From Lysobacter_K sp043738095 (lineage in GTDB: Bacteria > Pseudomonadota > Gammaproteobacteria > Xanthomonadales > Xanthomonadaceae): 64,000 nt of DNA. The DNA is taken from NCBI GenBank assembly GCA_043738095.1, contig JAYSZI010000093.1:62001-126000 (forward strand), written 5' to 3'. Shown one piece after another: positions 50,983 through 61,975 of the stretch (position 1 is its first letter; every line of letters starts with the position of its first letter). A program made the translations under genes and the position numbers. Below the pieces are notes generated by a model. That model worked only from the letters and a program-made list of their open reading frames with translations, ran no database searches and had not been told where the DNA came from.

Positions 50983-53091
50983 TTACTCGGCCGTCACGCC
51001 CTCGCCTTCTTCCACGGCCTTGATCGATAGGCGGATGCGGCCCTGCTTGTCGACTTCCAGCACCTTGACCTTGACCATATCGCCTTCCTTGAGCTTGTCG
51101 CTGACCTTCTCGACGCGCTCGTTGGAGATCTGCGACACGTGCACGAGGCCGTCCTTGCCCGGCAGGATCGTCACGAACGCACCGAAGTCCATGATCTTGG
51201 CGACCTTGCCTTCGTAGATGCGGCCCGGCTCGACGTCCGAGGTGATCTGCTCGATGCGCGCCTTCGCGGCCTCGGCGGCGGCAGCATTCACCGACGCGAT
51301 CACGATCGTGCCATCGTCCTGGATGTCGATCTGGGTACCGGTTTCCTTGGTGATCGCCTGGATGGTCGAGCCGCCCTTGCCGATCACTTCACGGATCTTG
51401 TCCGGGTGGATCTTCATCGTCAGCAGGCGCGGCGCGAACTCGCTGAGCTCGCCACGCGGCGCGCTCATGGCATTGGCCATCTCACCGAGGATGTGCAGGC
51501 GACCGGCCTTGGCCTGCGCCAGTGCGACCTTCATGATCTCTTCGGTGATGCCCTGGATCTTGATGTCCATCTGCAGCGCGGAAATACCTTCCGACGTGCC
51601 GGCCACCTTGAAGTCCATGTCGCCGAGGTGATCTTCGTCACCGAGGATGTCGCTCAACACGACGAAGTTGTCGCCTTCCTTGACCAGGCCCATCGCGATA
51701 CCCGCGACCGGTGCCTTGATCGGCACGCCAGCATCCATCAGCGCCAGCGAGCTGCCGCAGACCGAAGCCATCGACGAGGAGCCATTGGACTCGGTGATCT
51801 CCGAGACGATGCGGATCGTGTACGGAAACTCTTCCATCGACGGCATCACGGCGAGCACGCCGCGCTTGGCAAGACGGCCGTGGCCGATCTCGCGACGCTT
51901 CGGGCCCATCATGCGGCCAGCTTCGCCCACCGAGTAAGGGGGGAAGTTGTAATGGAACAGGAAGTGTTCCTTGTACTCGCCCGACACGGCATCGATGATC
52001 TGGCCATCGCGCGTGGTGCCCAGCGTGGCCACCACGATCGCCTGCGTTTCACCGCGGGTGAACAGCGACGAGCCGTGGGTACGCGGCAGGATGCCGACCT
52101 GCGAGGCGATCGGGCGCACGGTGTCGAGCGCGCGACCGTCGATGCGGATCTTGGTGCTGAGCACGGCGCCACGCATGGTGTCGTACTCGAGCTCGCTGAA
52201 CTCCTTGGACAGATCGGCAGCCTTCCAGCTGTTGGCTTCGCACTGCGGCGCCAACGAAGCGAGGACTTCCTTCTTCAACGCCGAGATCGCGTCTTTACGC
52301 TCGAGCTTGTCGCGCACTGCAAACGCCTGGGTGAGGCGGTCGCCGAGCGCGGTTTTGAGCGCGCCAACCATGGCGGCGTCGGCGGCCGGAGCGGACCAGG
52401 TCCACTTCGGCTTGCCGCCTTCAGCAACCAGCTCGTTGATCGCGTTGATCGCGACCTGCATCTGCTGATGGCCGTACATCACGGCGCCGAGCATCACATC
52501 TTCCGACAGCACCTTGGCTTCGGACTCGACCATCAACACCGCGTTGGCGGTACCGGCGACGACGAGCTCGAGCTGGGAATCGGCTAGCTCGGTCTTGGTC
52601 GGGTTGAGCAGGTACTGGCCGTCCTTGTAACCGACCTTAGCCGCGCCGATCGGGCCGTCGAACGGGGCACCCGACAGCGCCAGCGCGGCGGACGCGCCCA
52701 GCAGTGCCAGGATGTCGGCGTCGACTTCCGGGTTCATCGACATCACCGTGGCGATGATCTGGACTTCGTTACGGAAACCTTCCGGGAACAGCGGGCGGAT
52801 CGGACGATCGATCAGGCGCGAGATCAGCGTTTCCTTCTCGGTCTGACGGCCTTCGCGCTTGAAGAAGCCACCCGGGATGCGGCCGCCGGCGTAGAACTTC
52901 TCCTGATAATCGACGGTCAGGGGGAAGAAGTCCTGGCCCTCGCGCGCGGTCTTGTTGGCCACCGCGGTGACCAGCACCACGGTGCCGTCGCAGCGGACGA
53001 GCACGGCGCCGCCGGCCTGGCGGGCGATCTCACCGGTTTCCAGCGAGACCTGCTGGCTGCCGTACTGGAAGGTCTTGGTAATTTTTGCCAC
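50983..53091 (-). CDS. pnp: Polyribonucleotide nucleotidyltransferase (PNPase)
   Basis: PNPase is a phosphorolytic 3'-5' exoribonuclease of the RNA degradosome. The 702-residue product has two RNase PH domains (FFPLTVDYQEKFYAGGRIPGGFFKREG in the first; SSMASVCGSSLALMDAGVPI and GDMDFKVAG in the second), then KH (IHPDKIREVIGKGGSTIQAI) and S1 (GRIYEGKVAKIMDFGAFVTI) domains. The start is GTG at 53091 (MAKITKTFQYG), with GAGGA nine bases upstream; upstream codons in phase are not family-like. rpsO lies just upstream, with a strong terminator between the genes and probably a read-through or processed leader, as in E. coli. Confidence 0.97.
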   Translation of the reverse strand: MAKITKTFQYGSQQVSLETGEIARQAGGAVLVRCDGTVVLVTAVANKTAREGQDFFPLTVDYQEKFYAGGRIPGGFFKREGRQTEKETLISRLIDRPIRPLFPEGFRNEVQIIATVMSMNPEVDADILALLGASAALALSGAPFDGPIGAAKVGYKDGQYLLNPTKTELADSQLELVVAGTANAVLMVESEAKVLSEDVMLGAVMYGHQQMQVAINAINELVAEGGKPKWTWSAPAADAAMVGALKTALGDRLTQAFAVRDKLERKDAISALKKEVLASLAPQCEANSWKAADLSKEFSELEYDTMRGAVLSTKIRIDGRALDTVRPIASQVGILPRTHGSSLFTRGETQAIVVATLGTTRDGQIIDAVSGEYKEHFLFHYNFPPYSVGEAGRMMGPKRREIGHGRLAKRGVLAVMPSMEEFPYTIRIVSEITESNGSSSMASVCGSSLALMDAGVPIKAPVAGIAMGLVKEGDNFVVLSDILGDEDHLGDMDFKVAGTSEGISALQMDIKIQGITEEIMKVALAQAKAGRLHILGEMANAMSAPRGELSEFAPRLLTMKIHPDKIREVIGKGGSTIQAITKETGTQIDIQDDGTIVIASVNAAAAEAAKARIEQITSDVEPGRIYEGKVAKIMDFGAFVTILPGKDGLVHVSQISNERVEKVSDKLKEGDMVKVKVLEVDKQGRIRLSIKAVEEGEGVTAE

Positions 53092-53192
53092 GTGGGAAAG
53101 TCCTCGGTTTGATGCGTTCCGGTCGAGGCCCTTGCCCCGCTCCGGTCGGCCGCCGCGCGGCGGCCTGTGTTCGGTGACACGACTGCACAAAC

Positions 53193-53221
53193 AAAAACCG
53201 CGGCGCATCTCTGCGCCGCGG
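53193..53221 (-). terminator. Terminator between rpsO and pnp
   Basis: On the minus strand CCGCGGCGCA and TGCGCCGCGG (arms 53221-53212 and 53207-53198, loop GAGA) form a perfect 10-bp stem followed by five T residues. It lies 12 bp past the rpsO stop, matching the rpsO-pnp terminator of E. coli. Confidence 0.93.
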
Positions 53222-53233
53222 CGGGGTTCTGAT

Positions 53234-53494
53234 TTAGCGACGCAGGCCGAGTTTCTCGATCAGCGCCTTGTAGCGCACGACATCTTTGCGCTTCAGGTAA
53301 TCCAGCAGGCTGCGGCGCTGGTTGACCATCATCAGCAAGCCGCGGCGGCTGTGGTGGTCCTGCTTGTGCAGCTTGAAGTGGCCGGTCAGGTGTTCGATGC
53401 GGGCGGTCAGCAGGGCGACCTGGACTTCCGGCGAACCGGTGTCGTTCTCGGCGCGTTTGTGGGTTTCGATGACTTGGACGGTGTCGATGGACAT
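53234..53494 (-). CDS. rpsO: 30S ribosomal protein S15
   Basis: S15 binds 16S rRNA early in small-subunit assembly. The 86-residue protein is recognisable throughout (MSIDTVQVIETHKRAENDTG, SPEVQVALLTARIEHLTGHF, HSRRGLLMMVNQRRSLLDYL, ALIEKLGLRR). The start is ATG 53494 with AAGG upstream. It is followed by its terminator and pnp, and preceded by truB on the same strand with a gap of 192 bp. Confidence 0.99.
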   Translation of the reverse strand: MSIDTVQVIETHKRAENDTGSPEVQVALLTARIEHLTGHFKLHKQDHHSRRGLLMMVNQRRSLLDYLKRKDVVRYKALIEKLGLRR

Positions 53495-53686
53495 GTTGTT
53501 GCCTTGTGAGATGCGTGGCCTGCAGATCGCGAATCGGCGGCGGATGATCCGCCCCGACGCACCGCTTGGCTCGCCGTTTGCTAGAGGAATTGCTCGGGTG
53601 GTGTGCCTGCGTTTGTAAGCTTGCAAAGCGCGCGAATTGTAGCCCGCGAGCCGGGTCCGGACAAGGCAGCCGCGTGGATCGGCCGC

Positions 53687-54634
53687 TCAGCCACCCGGGT
53701 GCGCGGCCCAAGTGAATAGGCGTTGCGGGCGCAGCGCGGCGCTATCGTCGAGATACCCCAGGCCGAGCGCGCGACCGGCCTGGTCATACAGGGCAATCGG
53801 GCCATCAGCCGGCGACGGCGCCGGATCGAGGCGGATAGCCTGTCCCATGCCCAGCCGCGTCGCCGTGGCCGCATCGACGTGAAGCCGCGGAAAGCCGACG
53901 AGTCCGGCTTCGATCGGCAGCAGACAATCGTCCAACGCCTGCGGGTCGCATTCACTTAGCTCCCGCAACGCATCGAGCGTGAACATCCGCGGCTGGGTGA
54001 ACGGTTCGACCCACAGGCGTCGCAGCACTGCAACGTGCGCGCCGCAACCCAGCGTCTCGCCTAAGTCGCGCACCAGACTGCGGACGTAGGTGCCGGAGCC
54101 GCACTCGATATGCAGGCGTAATTGCAGGCCGTCGCGTTGCAGCACCCGCAGATCGTGAACGATGACGTCGCGTTCCGGCGCTTCGATCGACTCACCGCGC
54201 CGCGCTTTGGCATACAGGGGTTCGCCGCCTTGCTTGAGCGCCGAATAGATCGGCGCGCGCTGGCGGATCGCGCCGCGCAGTGGTGCGAGCGCGGCTTCGA
54301 TTGTCGCGTCGTCGAGTGTGGGCACCGGGCGCTCTAGCAACACCGCGCCGTCCGCGTCATCGGTGTCTGTGGTGGCGCCGAGCACTGCAACGGTGTCGTA
54401 GGCCTTGTGCGCGCCGAGCAGCAGGCCGGCGATCTTGGTCGCCTCGCCGAAGCAGACCGGCAGCAGGCCGGTGGCGAGCGGATCCAGGCTGCCGGTATGT
54501 CCGGCCTTTTGCGCGCGAAAAATATGCCGAACCTGTTGCAGCGCCTGGTTTGAACTCAGCCCTGGCGGCTTGTCCAGCAGCAGCAGGCCGTCAAGCGCGC
54601 GAAAAAGGGTGCGGGGCTTCTTACTTATCGGCAT
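53687..54634 (-). CDS. truB: tRNA pseudouridine(55) synthase
   Basis: TruB makes pseudouridine 55 in the T loop of tRNAs. The 315-residue product has the catalytic Asp51 in AGHTGSLDPLATGLLPV, the family start LDGLLLLDKPPGLSSNQAL, the YSALKQGGEPLYAKAR and SGTYVRSLVRDLGE motifs, and a C-terminal PUA-like domain. It lies downstream of rbfA, but a terminator at 54697-54720 separates the two. Confidence 0.97.
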   Translation of the reverse strand: MPISKKPRTLFRALDGLLLLDKPPGLSSNQALQQVRHIFRAQKAGHTGSLDPLATGLLPVCFGEATKIAGLLLGAHKAYDTVAVLGATTDTDDADGAVLLERPVPTLDDATIEAALAPLRGAIRQRAPIYSALKQGGEPLYAKARRGESIEAPERDVIVHDLRVLQRDGLQLRLHIECGSGTYVRSLVRDLGETLGCGAHVAVLRRLWVEPFTQPRMFTLDALRELSECDPQALDDCLLPIEAGLVGFPRLHVDAATATRLGMGQAIRLDPAPSPADGPIALYDQAGRALGLGYLDDSAALRPQRLFTWAAHPGG

Positions 54635-54696
54635 TCGGGGAATGTGTCCGGCGACAGGTCGGTACCGCTGGCAACCTTCTGGAAGCCCGCAAAAAC

Positions 54697-54720
54697 AAAA
54701 AGGCGGCGTTATCGCCGCCT
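54697..54720 (-). terminator. Terminator between rbfA and truB
   Basis: An 8-bp stem (AGGCGGCG, 54701-54708, with CGCCGCCT, 54713-54720) precedes, on the minus strand, a T5 run broken by one G (positions 54701-54691). It lies about 25 bp past rbfA; truB therefore depends on read-through or a promoter in 54635-54696. Confidence 0.8.
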
Positions 54721-54745
54721 TGCATGAAGATACCGGCGCGCGGGA

Positions 54746-55219
54746 TCAATCCCGGCCGCGGTCAGCCTCGTCGTGGCGGTCGTCACCGCTGGCCGCGTCA
54801 TCGCCTTCAACGTCATTGCCGACAACGTCATCGCCAACGTCGTCGCCAACGTCGTCACCGGCCTGCTCGCTCATCGGCGGGCTGTCGCGCAACAGATTGT
54901 TGATGCGCTCGCCACGGTCGACCGAATCGTCGTAATGGAAATGCAACTCCGGAACGTGCCGCAGCTTCATCGCCCGTCCGAGCTGGAACCGCACCTGCGG
55001 CGTCAACGCCTTGAGCGCCTTGACCGCCTCGGCCGATCGCTCCTGCTGCAGCGCGGTCACGAACACCTTGGCATGGGCCAGATCGCGCGTGACTTCGACG
55101 TCGGACACGCTGACCGACGGCAGACCGTGCTCGCGCACGGTTTCGTGGACGATCTTGCCCAGCTCACGACGGAGCTGGGCGGAGACGCGATCGCTGCGGA
55201 AAAACGACTTCTGGGCCAT
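54746..55219 (-). CDS. rbfA: Ribosome-binding factor A with acidic repeat tail
   Basis: RbfA helps mature the 16S rRNA 5' end in late 30S assembly. The KH-type core (residues 1-120) is typical: FFRSDRVSAQLRRELGKIVH, VSVSDVEVTRDLAHAKVFVT, PQVRFQLGRAMKLRHVPELH, FHYDDSVDRGERINNLL. The last ~37 residues are Asp-rich and contain repeated GDDV units encoded by three tandem copies of a 12-bp sequence (GCCAACGTCGTC and variants, 54827-54862). The start ATG at 55219 is supported by homology. It is the last gene of the rimP-nusA-infB-rbfA run before a terminator. Confidence 0.95.
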   Translation of the reverse strand: MAQKSFFRSDRVSAQLRRELGKIVHETVREHGLPSVSVSDVEVTRDLAHAKVFVTALQQERSAEAVKALKALTPQVRFQLGRAMKLRHVPELHFHYDDSVDRGERINNLLRDSPPMSEQAGDDVGDDVGDDVVGNDVEGDDAASGDDRHDEADRGRD

Positions 55220-55237
55220 GGTTGCGCGCTCGAATCG

Positions 55238-57847
<2,610 letters not shown>

Positions 57848-57922
57848 TCGATTCCGTGTCCTGTTGGTGCGGGAAACCTCCCGCACACGTGGCGCCATTC
57901 TAGCCCCCGGCAAAGCCGGGAC

Positions 57923-59410
57923 TTATTCGAACCAATGCTTGCGCGCTTCCATGATCCAGGCAGCGGCGCGTTCATCATCGACGCCGTCCAGATCGGTGAG
58001 CTCGTCGGTGGCCAAGTCGGCCAAATCGTCACGAGTGACGACACCGCGCGCGGCCAGCGCATACGCCGTGGCCTCGTCCATGCCTTCCAGCGAGAGCAGG
58101 TCGGCGGCAGGCTGATGCTCGTCGAGCTCTTCCTCGGCCGCCAGGGCCTCGTTGAGCAGGGCGTCGCGCGCGCGGGAGCGCAGTTCCTCGACGATGTCCT
58201 CGTCGAAGCCCTCGACCGCGAGCAATTCGCCGACTGGCACGTAAGCGATTTCCTCGACCGTGCTGAAGCCTTCCGTGACCAGAATGCCGGCGATTTCTTC
58301 GTCGACTTCGAGCTTGTCCACAAACAACTGACGGGCGATCGTCTGCTCGGCCTCGGACTTCGCGGAAACCTGGTCCTGCGTCATCACGTTCAGCTGCCAA
58401 CCGCTGAGGCGGCTGGCCAGACGGACGTTCTGGCCGCCCTTGCCGATCGCCTGGGCAAGGCGATCTTCGGCTACAGCCAGGTCCATCGAGTGCTTGTCTT
58501 CGTCGACGATGATCGACTGCACTTCAGCCGGCGCCATGGCGTTGATGACGAACTGCGCGGCGTTGTCGCTCCACAGCACGATGTCGACGCGCTCACCGTT
58601 GAGTTCGTTCGACACCGCCTGCACGCGCGAACCGCGCATACCGATGCAGGCGCCGATCGGATCGGTGCGGTTGTCGTGCGCGAGCACGGCGATCTTGGCG
58701 CGGTCGCCCGGATCGCGCGCGCAACCCATGATCGAAACCAGACCCTGGCCCACTTCTGGCACTTCGATCTTGAACAACTCCATCATGAATTCCGGCGCGG
58801 CGCGGCTGATGAACAGCTGCGGCCCGCGCGGTTCGGCGCGCACGTCGAACAGGTAGCCGCGGACGCGATCGCCGGCGCGCAATACATCGCGCGGAATGCC
58901 TTTGTCCTTGGTGATGATCGCCTCGGCGTTGCCGCCCAGATCGACATAGATGTTGCCGCGCTCGACGCGCTTGACGATGCCGGTGACCAGCTCGCCGACG
59001 CGGTCTTTCCAGGCATCGATGACCTGTGCGCGCTCGGCGTCGCGCACGCGCTGCACGATGACCTGCTTGGCGGCCTGCGCCGCGATGCGGCCGAAATCCG
59101 GGTTCTCGATCTGCTCTTCGATGTAGTCGCCGACTTCGACGCCTTCTACCTCATCGATCGCATCCATCAGACGCAGCTGGCGGTCGGGCGATTCCATCAC
59201 CACGTCGTCGGCGACCACCTCCATGCGGCGGAAGGTTTCGTACGTGCCGTCCTTGGGATCGATCGAGACGCGAACCAGCACGTCTTCGTCGTGGTAACGC
59301 TTCTTCGCAGCCGCAGCCAACGCCGCCTCGATCGCCTCGAAGATGACTTCCGGCGGTACGCCTTTTTCATTGGCGACCGTTTCCACGACCAGCAACAGTT
59401 CCTTGCTCAT
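57923..59410 (-). CDS. nusA: Transcription termination/antitermination factor NusA
   Basis: NusA binds RNA polymerase and modulates pausing and termination. The 495-residue product has the N-terminal polymerase-binding domain (MSKELLLVVETVANEKGVPP), an S1 domain (ELVTGIVKRVERGNIYVDLG), two KH domains (AKIAVLAHDNRTDPIGACIG; VAEDRLAQAIGKGGQNVRLA) and two acidic C-terminal repeats, as in gammaproteobacteria. It is four bases from rimP and 75 bp from infB in the classic order. Confidence 0.98.
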   Translation of the reverse strand: MSKELLLVVETVANEKGVPPEVIFEAIEAALAAAAKKRYHDEDVLVRVSIDPKDGTYETFRRMEVVADDVVMESPDRQLRLMDAIDEVEGVEVGDYIEEQIENPDFGRIAAQAAKQVIVQRVRDAERAQVIDAWKDRVGELVTGIVKRVERGNIYVDLGGNAEAIITKDKGIPRDVLRAGDRVRGYLFDVRAEPRGPQLFISRAAPEFMMELFKIEVPEVGQGLVSIMGCARDPGDRAKIAVLAHDNRTDPIGACIGMRGSRVQAVSNELNGERVDIVLWSDNAAQFVINAMAPAEVQSIIVDEDKHSMDLAVAEDRLAQAIGKGGQNVRLASRLSGWQLNVMTQDQVSAKSEAEQTIARQLFVDKLEVDEEIAGILVTEGFSTVEEIAYVPVGELLAVEGFDEDIVEELRSRARDALLNEALAAEEELDEHQPAADLLSLEGMDEATAYALAARGVVTRDDLADLATDELTDLDGVDDERAAAWIMEARKHWFE

Positions 59411-59414
59411 CTAG

Positions 59415-60056
59415 TTACTCCGCACGGGTCGGCTTGTCGGCCGCCGGCTTGTTGGTTGACTTGGTTTTCTTCTTGGCAGGACGCTTGGCGCGCCTTGCCG
59501 GAATTTTTTTGCCTTGCTCGGCATCGGGATGCGCGCCCGGCTTGCTCGGCGCCAGGCCCAGCGCGGCCCAATCGGGCACCAGCCGGCCTTTGTCGATATT
59601 GTCGAACGCCACTGGGAATTCGCTACCGTCGAGCATCACCACGACCGTACCGCCGTCGACGCGTTCGATCCTGCCTTGCAGGCGCCGGCGTCCGTCCTGC
59701 GGCAACCGCAGCGTGACCTTGGCGACCTCGCCGACAAAGCGCGCGTAGTGCGCCAGTGCGAACAACGGCCGGTCGATGCCTGGCGACGACACTTCGAGGG
59801 TGTAGTTGCCGCTGATCGGGTCCTCAACGTCGAGCTGGGCAGAGACTTCGCGACTGACCGCCTCGCACTCTTCGATCGTCACCGAGCGCGGTTCGCCGTT
59901 GACATCGAGGGTCTCATCATCGGCGGGCACGTCGATGTACAGACGCAGCACGGCACCTCCCGGCGACGGCAGATATTCGGCGCCCATCAGCTCGACGCCC
60001 AGCGACGCTACCGTCGGGGCAAGCAATTTCGAGATTTCGGTGGCCTTGTCCGTCAC
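59415..60056 (-). CDS. rimP: Ribosome maturation factor RimP
   Basis: RimP assists 30S assembly. The 213-residue protein contains the family core (PTVASLGVELMGAEYLPSPG, AVLRLYIDVPADDETL, VTIEECEAVSREVSAQLDVE, YTLEVSSPGIDRPLFALAHY) and, unlike the ~150-residue E. coli protein, a C-terminal extension of about 55 residues rich in Lys, Ala and Pro (KIPARRAKRPAKKKTKS). The start ATG at 60056 is typical. Two terminators for the upstream tRNA precede it, so a rimP promoter should lie in 60057-60130. Confidence 0.95.
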   Translation of the reverse strand: MTDKATEISKLLAPTVASLGVELMGAEYLPSPGGAVLRLYIDVPADDETLDVNGEPRSVTIEECEAVSREVSAQLDVEDPISGNYTLEVSSPGIDRPLFALAHYARFVGEVAKVTLRLPQDGRRRLQGRIERVDGGTVVVMLDGSEFPVAFDNIDKGRLVPDWAALGLAPSKPGAHPDAEQGKKIPARRAKRPAKKKTKSTNKPAADKPTRAE

Positions 60057-60125
60057 GCGTCCAGCTCTCCTGGGATTACGACTTGCGATGCCAACTTTCT
60101 TAACGATTTCGGGAACCCAACTGCC

Positions 60126-60156
60126 AAAAACAACAAAGGGCCCCGATGGGCCCCTT
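60126..60156 (-). terminator. Second terminator downstream of tRNA-fMet
   Basis: An imperfect stem (AAGGGGCCC with GGGGCCCTT, one internal mismatch; 60156-60135) is followed on the minus strand by TGTTG and a T5 run (60130-60126). It lies between the tRNA's first terminator and rimP. Confidence 0.6.
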
Positions 60157-60226
60157 GTCCGGTACTGCTGGATGTCGGTGTCGTCACGCGATTCGTACGC
60201 GACTACAAAGCCCGAGCCTTGCGGCT

Positions 60227-60255
60227 AAAAAAGAAAGCCTCGCGAAGAGGCTTTC
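60227..60255 (-). terminator. Terminator downstream of tRNA-fMet
   Basis: On the minus strand GAAAGCCTC and GAGGCTTTC (arms 60255-60247 and 60241-60233) form a perfect 9-bp stem, followed by six T residues (60232-60227). It begins 35 bp after the tRNA 3' end. Confidence 0.92.
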
Positions 60256-60289
60256 CTAAAACTGCTGCTTACAACGCAGCTACTACAAC

Positions 60290-60366
60290 TGGTAGCGGGG
60301 GCAGGATTTGAACCTGCGACCTTCGGGTTATGAGCCCGACGAGCTGCCAGACTGCTCCACCCCGCA
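60290..60366 (-). tRNA. Initiator tRNA-fMet (CAU)
   Basis: The 77-nt gene with encoded CCA has anticodon CAT in loop CTCATAA, flanked by the three G-C pairs of initiators (TCGGG / CCCGA). The acceptor stem TGCGGGG / CCCCGCT has an unpaired first position (U1 against U72), consistent with the initiator rule of a mismatch at 1-72. Its place upstream of rimP-nusA-infB is the metY position of enterobacteria. Confidence 0.97.
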
Positions 60367-60377
60367 TCAGGCCGATG

Positions 60378-60406
60378 ATCTTAGCGAACGACGAAACCTT
60401 TAGCAA
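60378..60406 (-). promoter_or_regulatory. Promoter of tRNA-fMet
   Basis: On the minus strand TTGCTA (60406-60401), a 17-bp spacer and TAAGAT (60383-60378) make a good sigma-70 promoter; transcription would start about 2-5 bases before the tRNA. It separates the tRNA from the nuo operon, which ends 72 bp upstream. Confidence 0.75.
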
Positions 60407-60437
60407 CCCCACCTACCAACTCAGCTGGGTTTTTTGC

Positions 60438-61880
60438 TTACGCGGGAAACGCGCGCTGGCACCATTCCATGATCGGATTCCAGGCAAAACCCAACGCCAG
60501 CAACGCGAGCGCGTTGACGCCGAACACGATCACGAGCGGACGATCGCTCGACGGTGGCGGCACATCGCCTTCAGCTTCGTCGAAGTACATCGCTTTGACC
60601 ACGCGCAGGTAGTAGAACGCGCCAACGACCGCGAACATCACGCCGACGAGGGCGAGCCACAACATGCCGCCCTCGAGCGCGGCGCGCAGCACCGCCAGCT
60701 TCGCCCAGAAGCCCAGGAATGGCGGCACACCAGCCAGCGAGGCCATCACGCACAGGATCAGACCGGCCAACCACGGGCTGCGCGCGTTCAAGCCCTTGTA
60801 GTCGTCGATGCGATCAGCCTCGAAGCCGCGGCTGGACATCACCACGATCGCGCCAAACGCAGCTGCCGCCATCAGTGAATAACTGATCGCATAGAACATC
60901 GCCGCGGCAAACCCCTGCGCGCCGCCGCCGGCGATGCCCACGAGCAGGAAGCCAACGTGGGAGATGGTCGAGTAGGCGAGCAGACGCTTGAGATTGCCCT
61001 GCACCATCGCGGTCAGATTGCCGATCGCGAGCGAAAGGACCGCGATGCCGGCAATCAGCAGGCGCCAGCGGTGATCGAGCGGGCCAGCGCCGACTTCCAG
61101 CAAGCGATACGCCATGCCGAACGTCGCCAGCTTCGGCGCCGCGCCGATGAACAGGGTGATCGCGGTCGGTGCGCCGTGATACACGTCCGGCAGCCACATA
61201 TGAAACGGCGCGCCCCCGAACTTGAATGCGACGCCGGCGACCACGAACACGACGCCGGTGAGCAGCAGCATCGTCGACTGCGTCTGCTGCGCCGCGGCGC
61301 CGATCGTCGCCAGATCGAGCGAACCGGTGGCACCGTAGATCAGTGACATGCCGTAGAGCAGCAGACCCGAGGCAAGCGAACCGAGCACGAAGTACTTGAT
61401 CGCCGCTTCCGAAGCGAGCGGACTGTCGCGATCGATCGCCACCAGCGCGTACGAGCACAGCGCAAGCATTTCCAGACCGAGGTAGACCATCACCAGGCTG
61501 CCGGCGGAGACCATCAGCATCATGCCGGCCACGGCGAACAGCATCAGCACCGCGACTTCGCCCTGGTACAGGCCGCGTTGACGCAGGTACGGCCAGGTGT
61601 AGGCCAGCGACAGCAGGCTGACCACGCCGATAGCGATCTTGAGGACATCGGCCGCGGTATCGCGCACGAACATGCCGTTGAGCACGGTGCCCTGCCCGCC
61701 TACACCGAGGGCGATCAGCGCGATCACCACGACGAGCGTGACCATGGCCAACACGTGGGTGACTGCGCGGTGGCGCTCCGCCAGGAACAGGTCGAGCATC
61801 AGCAACGCAAACGCGGTACCGACGAGCACCAGCTCGGGCAACAACGGCAGCAGGTCGGCGGTGGTCGGCGTATTCACCAT
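60438..61880 (-). CDS. nuoN: NADH-quinone oxidoreductase subunit N
   Basis: NuoN is an antiporter-like proton-pumping membrane subunit of respiratory complex I. The 480-residue product has 14 hydrophobic helices and family motifs (LVMVYLGLEMLALCSYALVA with its key Glu, LVAIDRDSPLASEAAIKYFV, GVAFKFGGAPFHMWLPDVYH and LLAYSTISHVGFLLVGIAGG). The start ATG at 61880 gives MVNTPTTADLLPLLPELVLV. It is the last nuo gene; a 95-bp gap with a repeat separates it from nuoM. Confidence 0.97.
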   Translation of the reverse strand: MVNTPTTADLLPLLPELVLVGTAFALLMLDLFLAERHRAVTHVLAMVTLVVVIALIALGVGGQGTVLNGMFVRDTAADVLKIAIGVVSLLSLAYTWPYLRQRGLYQGEVAVLMLFAVAGMMLMVSAGSLVMVYLGLEMLALCSYALVAIDRDSPLASEAAIKYFVLGSLASGLLLYGMSLIYGATGSLDLATIGAAAQQTQSTMLLLTGVVFVVAGVAFKFGGAPFHMWLPDVYHGAPTAITLFIGAAPKLATFGMAYRLLEVGAGPLDHRWRLLIAGIAVLSLAIGNLTAMVQGNLKRLLAYSTISHVGFLLVGIAGGGAQGFAAAMFYAISYSLMAAAAFGAIVVMSSRGFEADRIDDYKGLNARSPWLAGLILCVMASLAGVPPFLGFWAKLAVLRAALEGGMLWLALVGVMFAVVGAFYYLRVVKAMYFDEAEGDVPPPSSDRPLVIVFGVNALALLALGFAWNPIMEWCQRAFPA

Positions 61881-61897
61881 GGATAGTTCCTAACAGC

Positions 61898-61970
61898 TGT
61901 CATTTCAAACGTAGTGAGGAATCTGCTTTCGTTGCGAACGCAGCCGATCTTGGCTACGCCCGGAATGACA
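61898..61970. repeat. Dispersed palindromic repeat between nuoM and nuoN
   Basis: The element starts TGTCATTTCAAACGTAGTGA (61898-61917), continues GGAATCTGCTTT and ends GGAATGACA (61962-61970), the inverse of its first nine bases with one mismatch. It matches a very common proteobacterial intergenic repeat of the 'GTCATTCCGAGCGAAGCGAGGAATC' type. Confidence 0.75.
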
Positions 61971-61975
61971 ACAAA

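Noticed and set aside
53092..53208. Upstream in-phase extension of pnp
   Set aside because: It runs into the rpsO terminator; the GTG at 53091 has the ribosome binding site and the family start.
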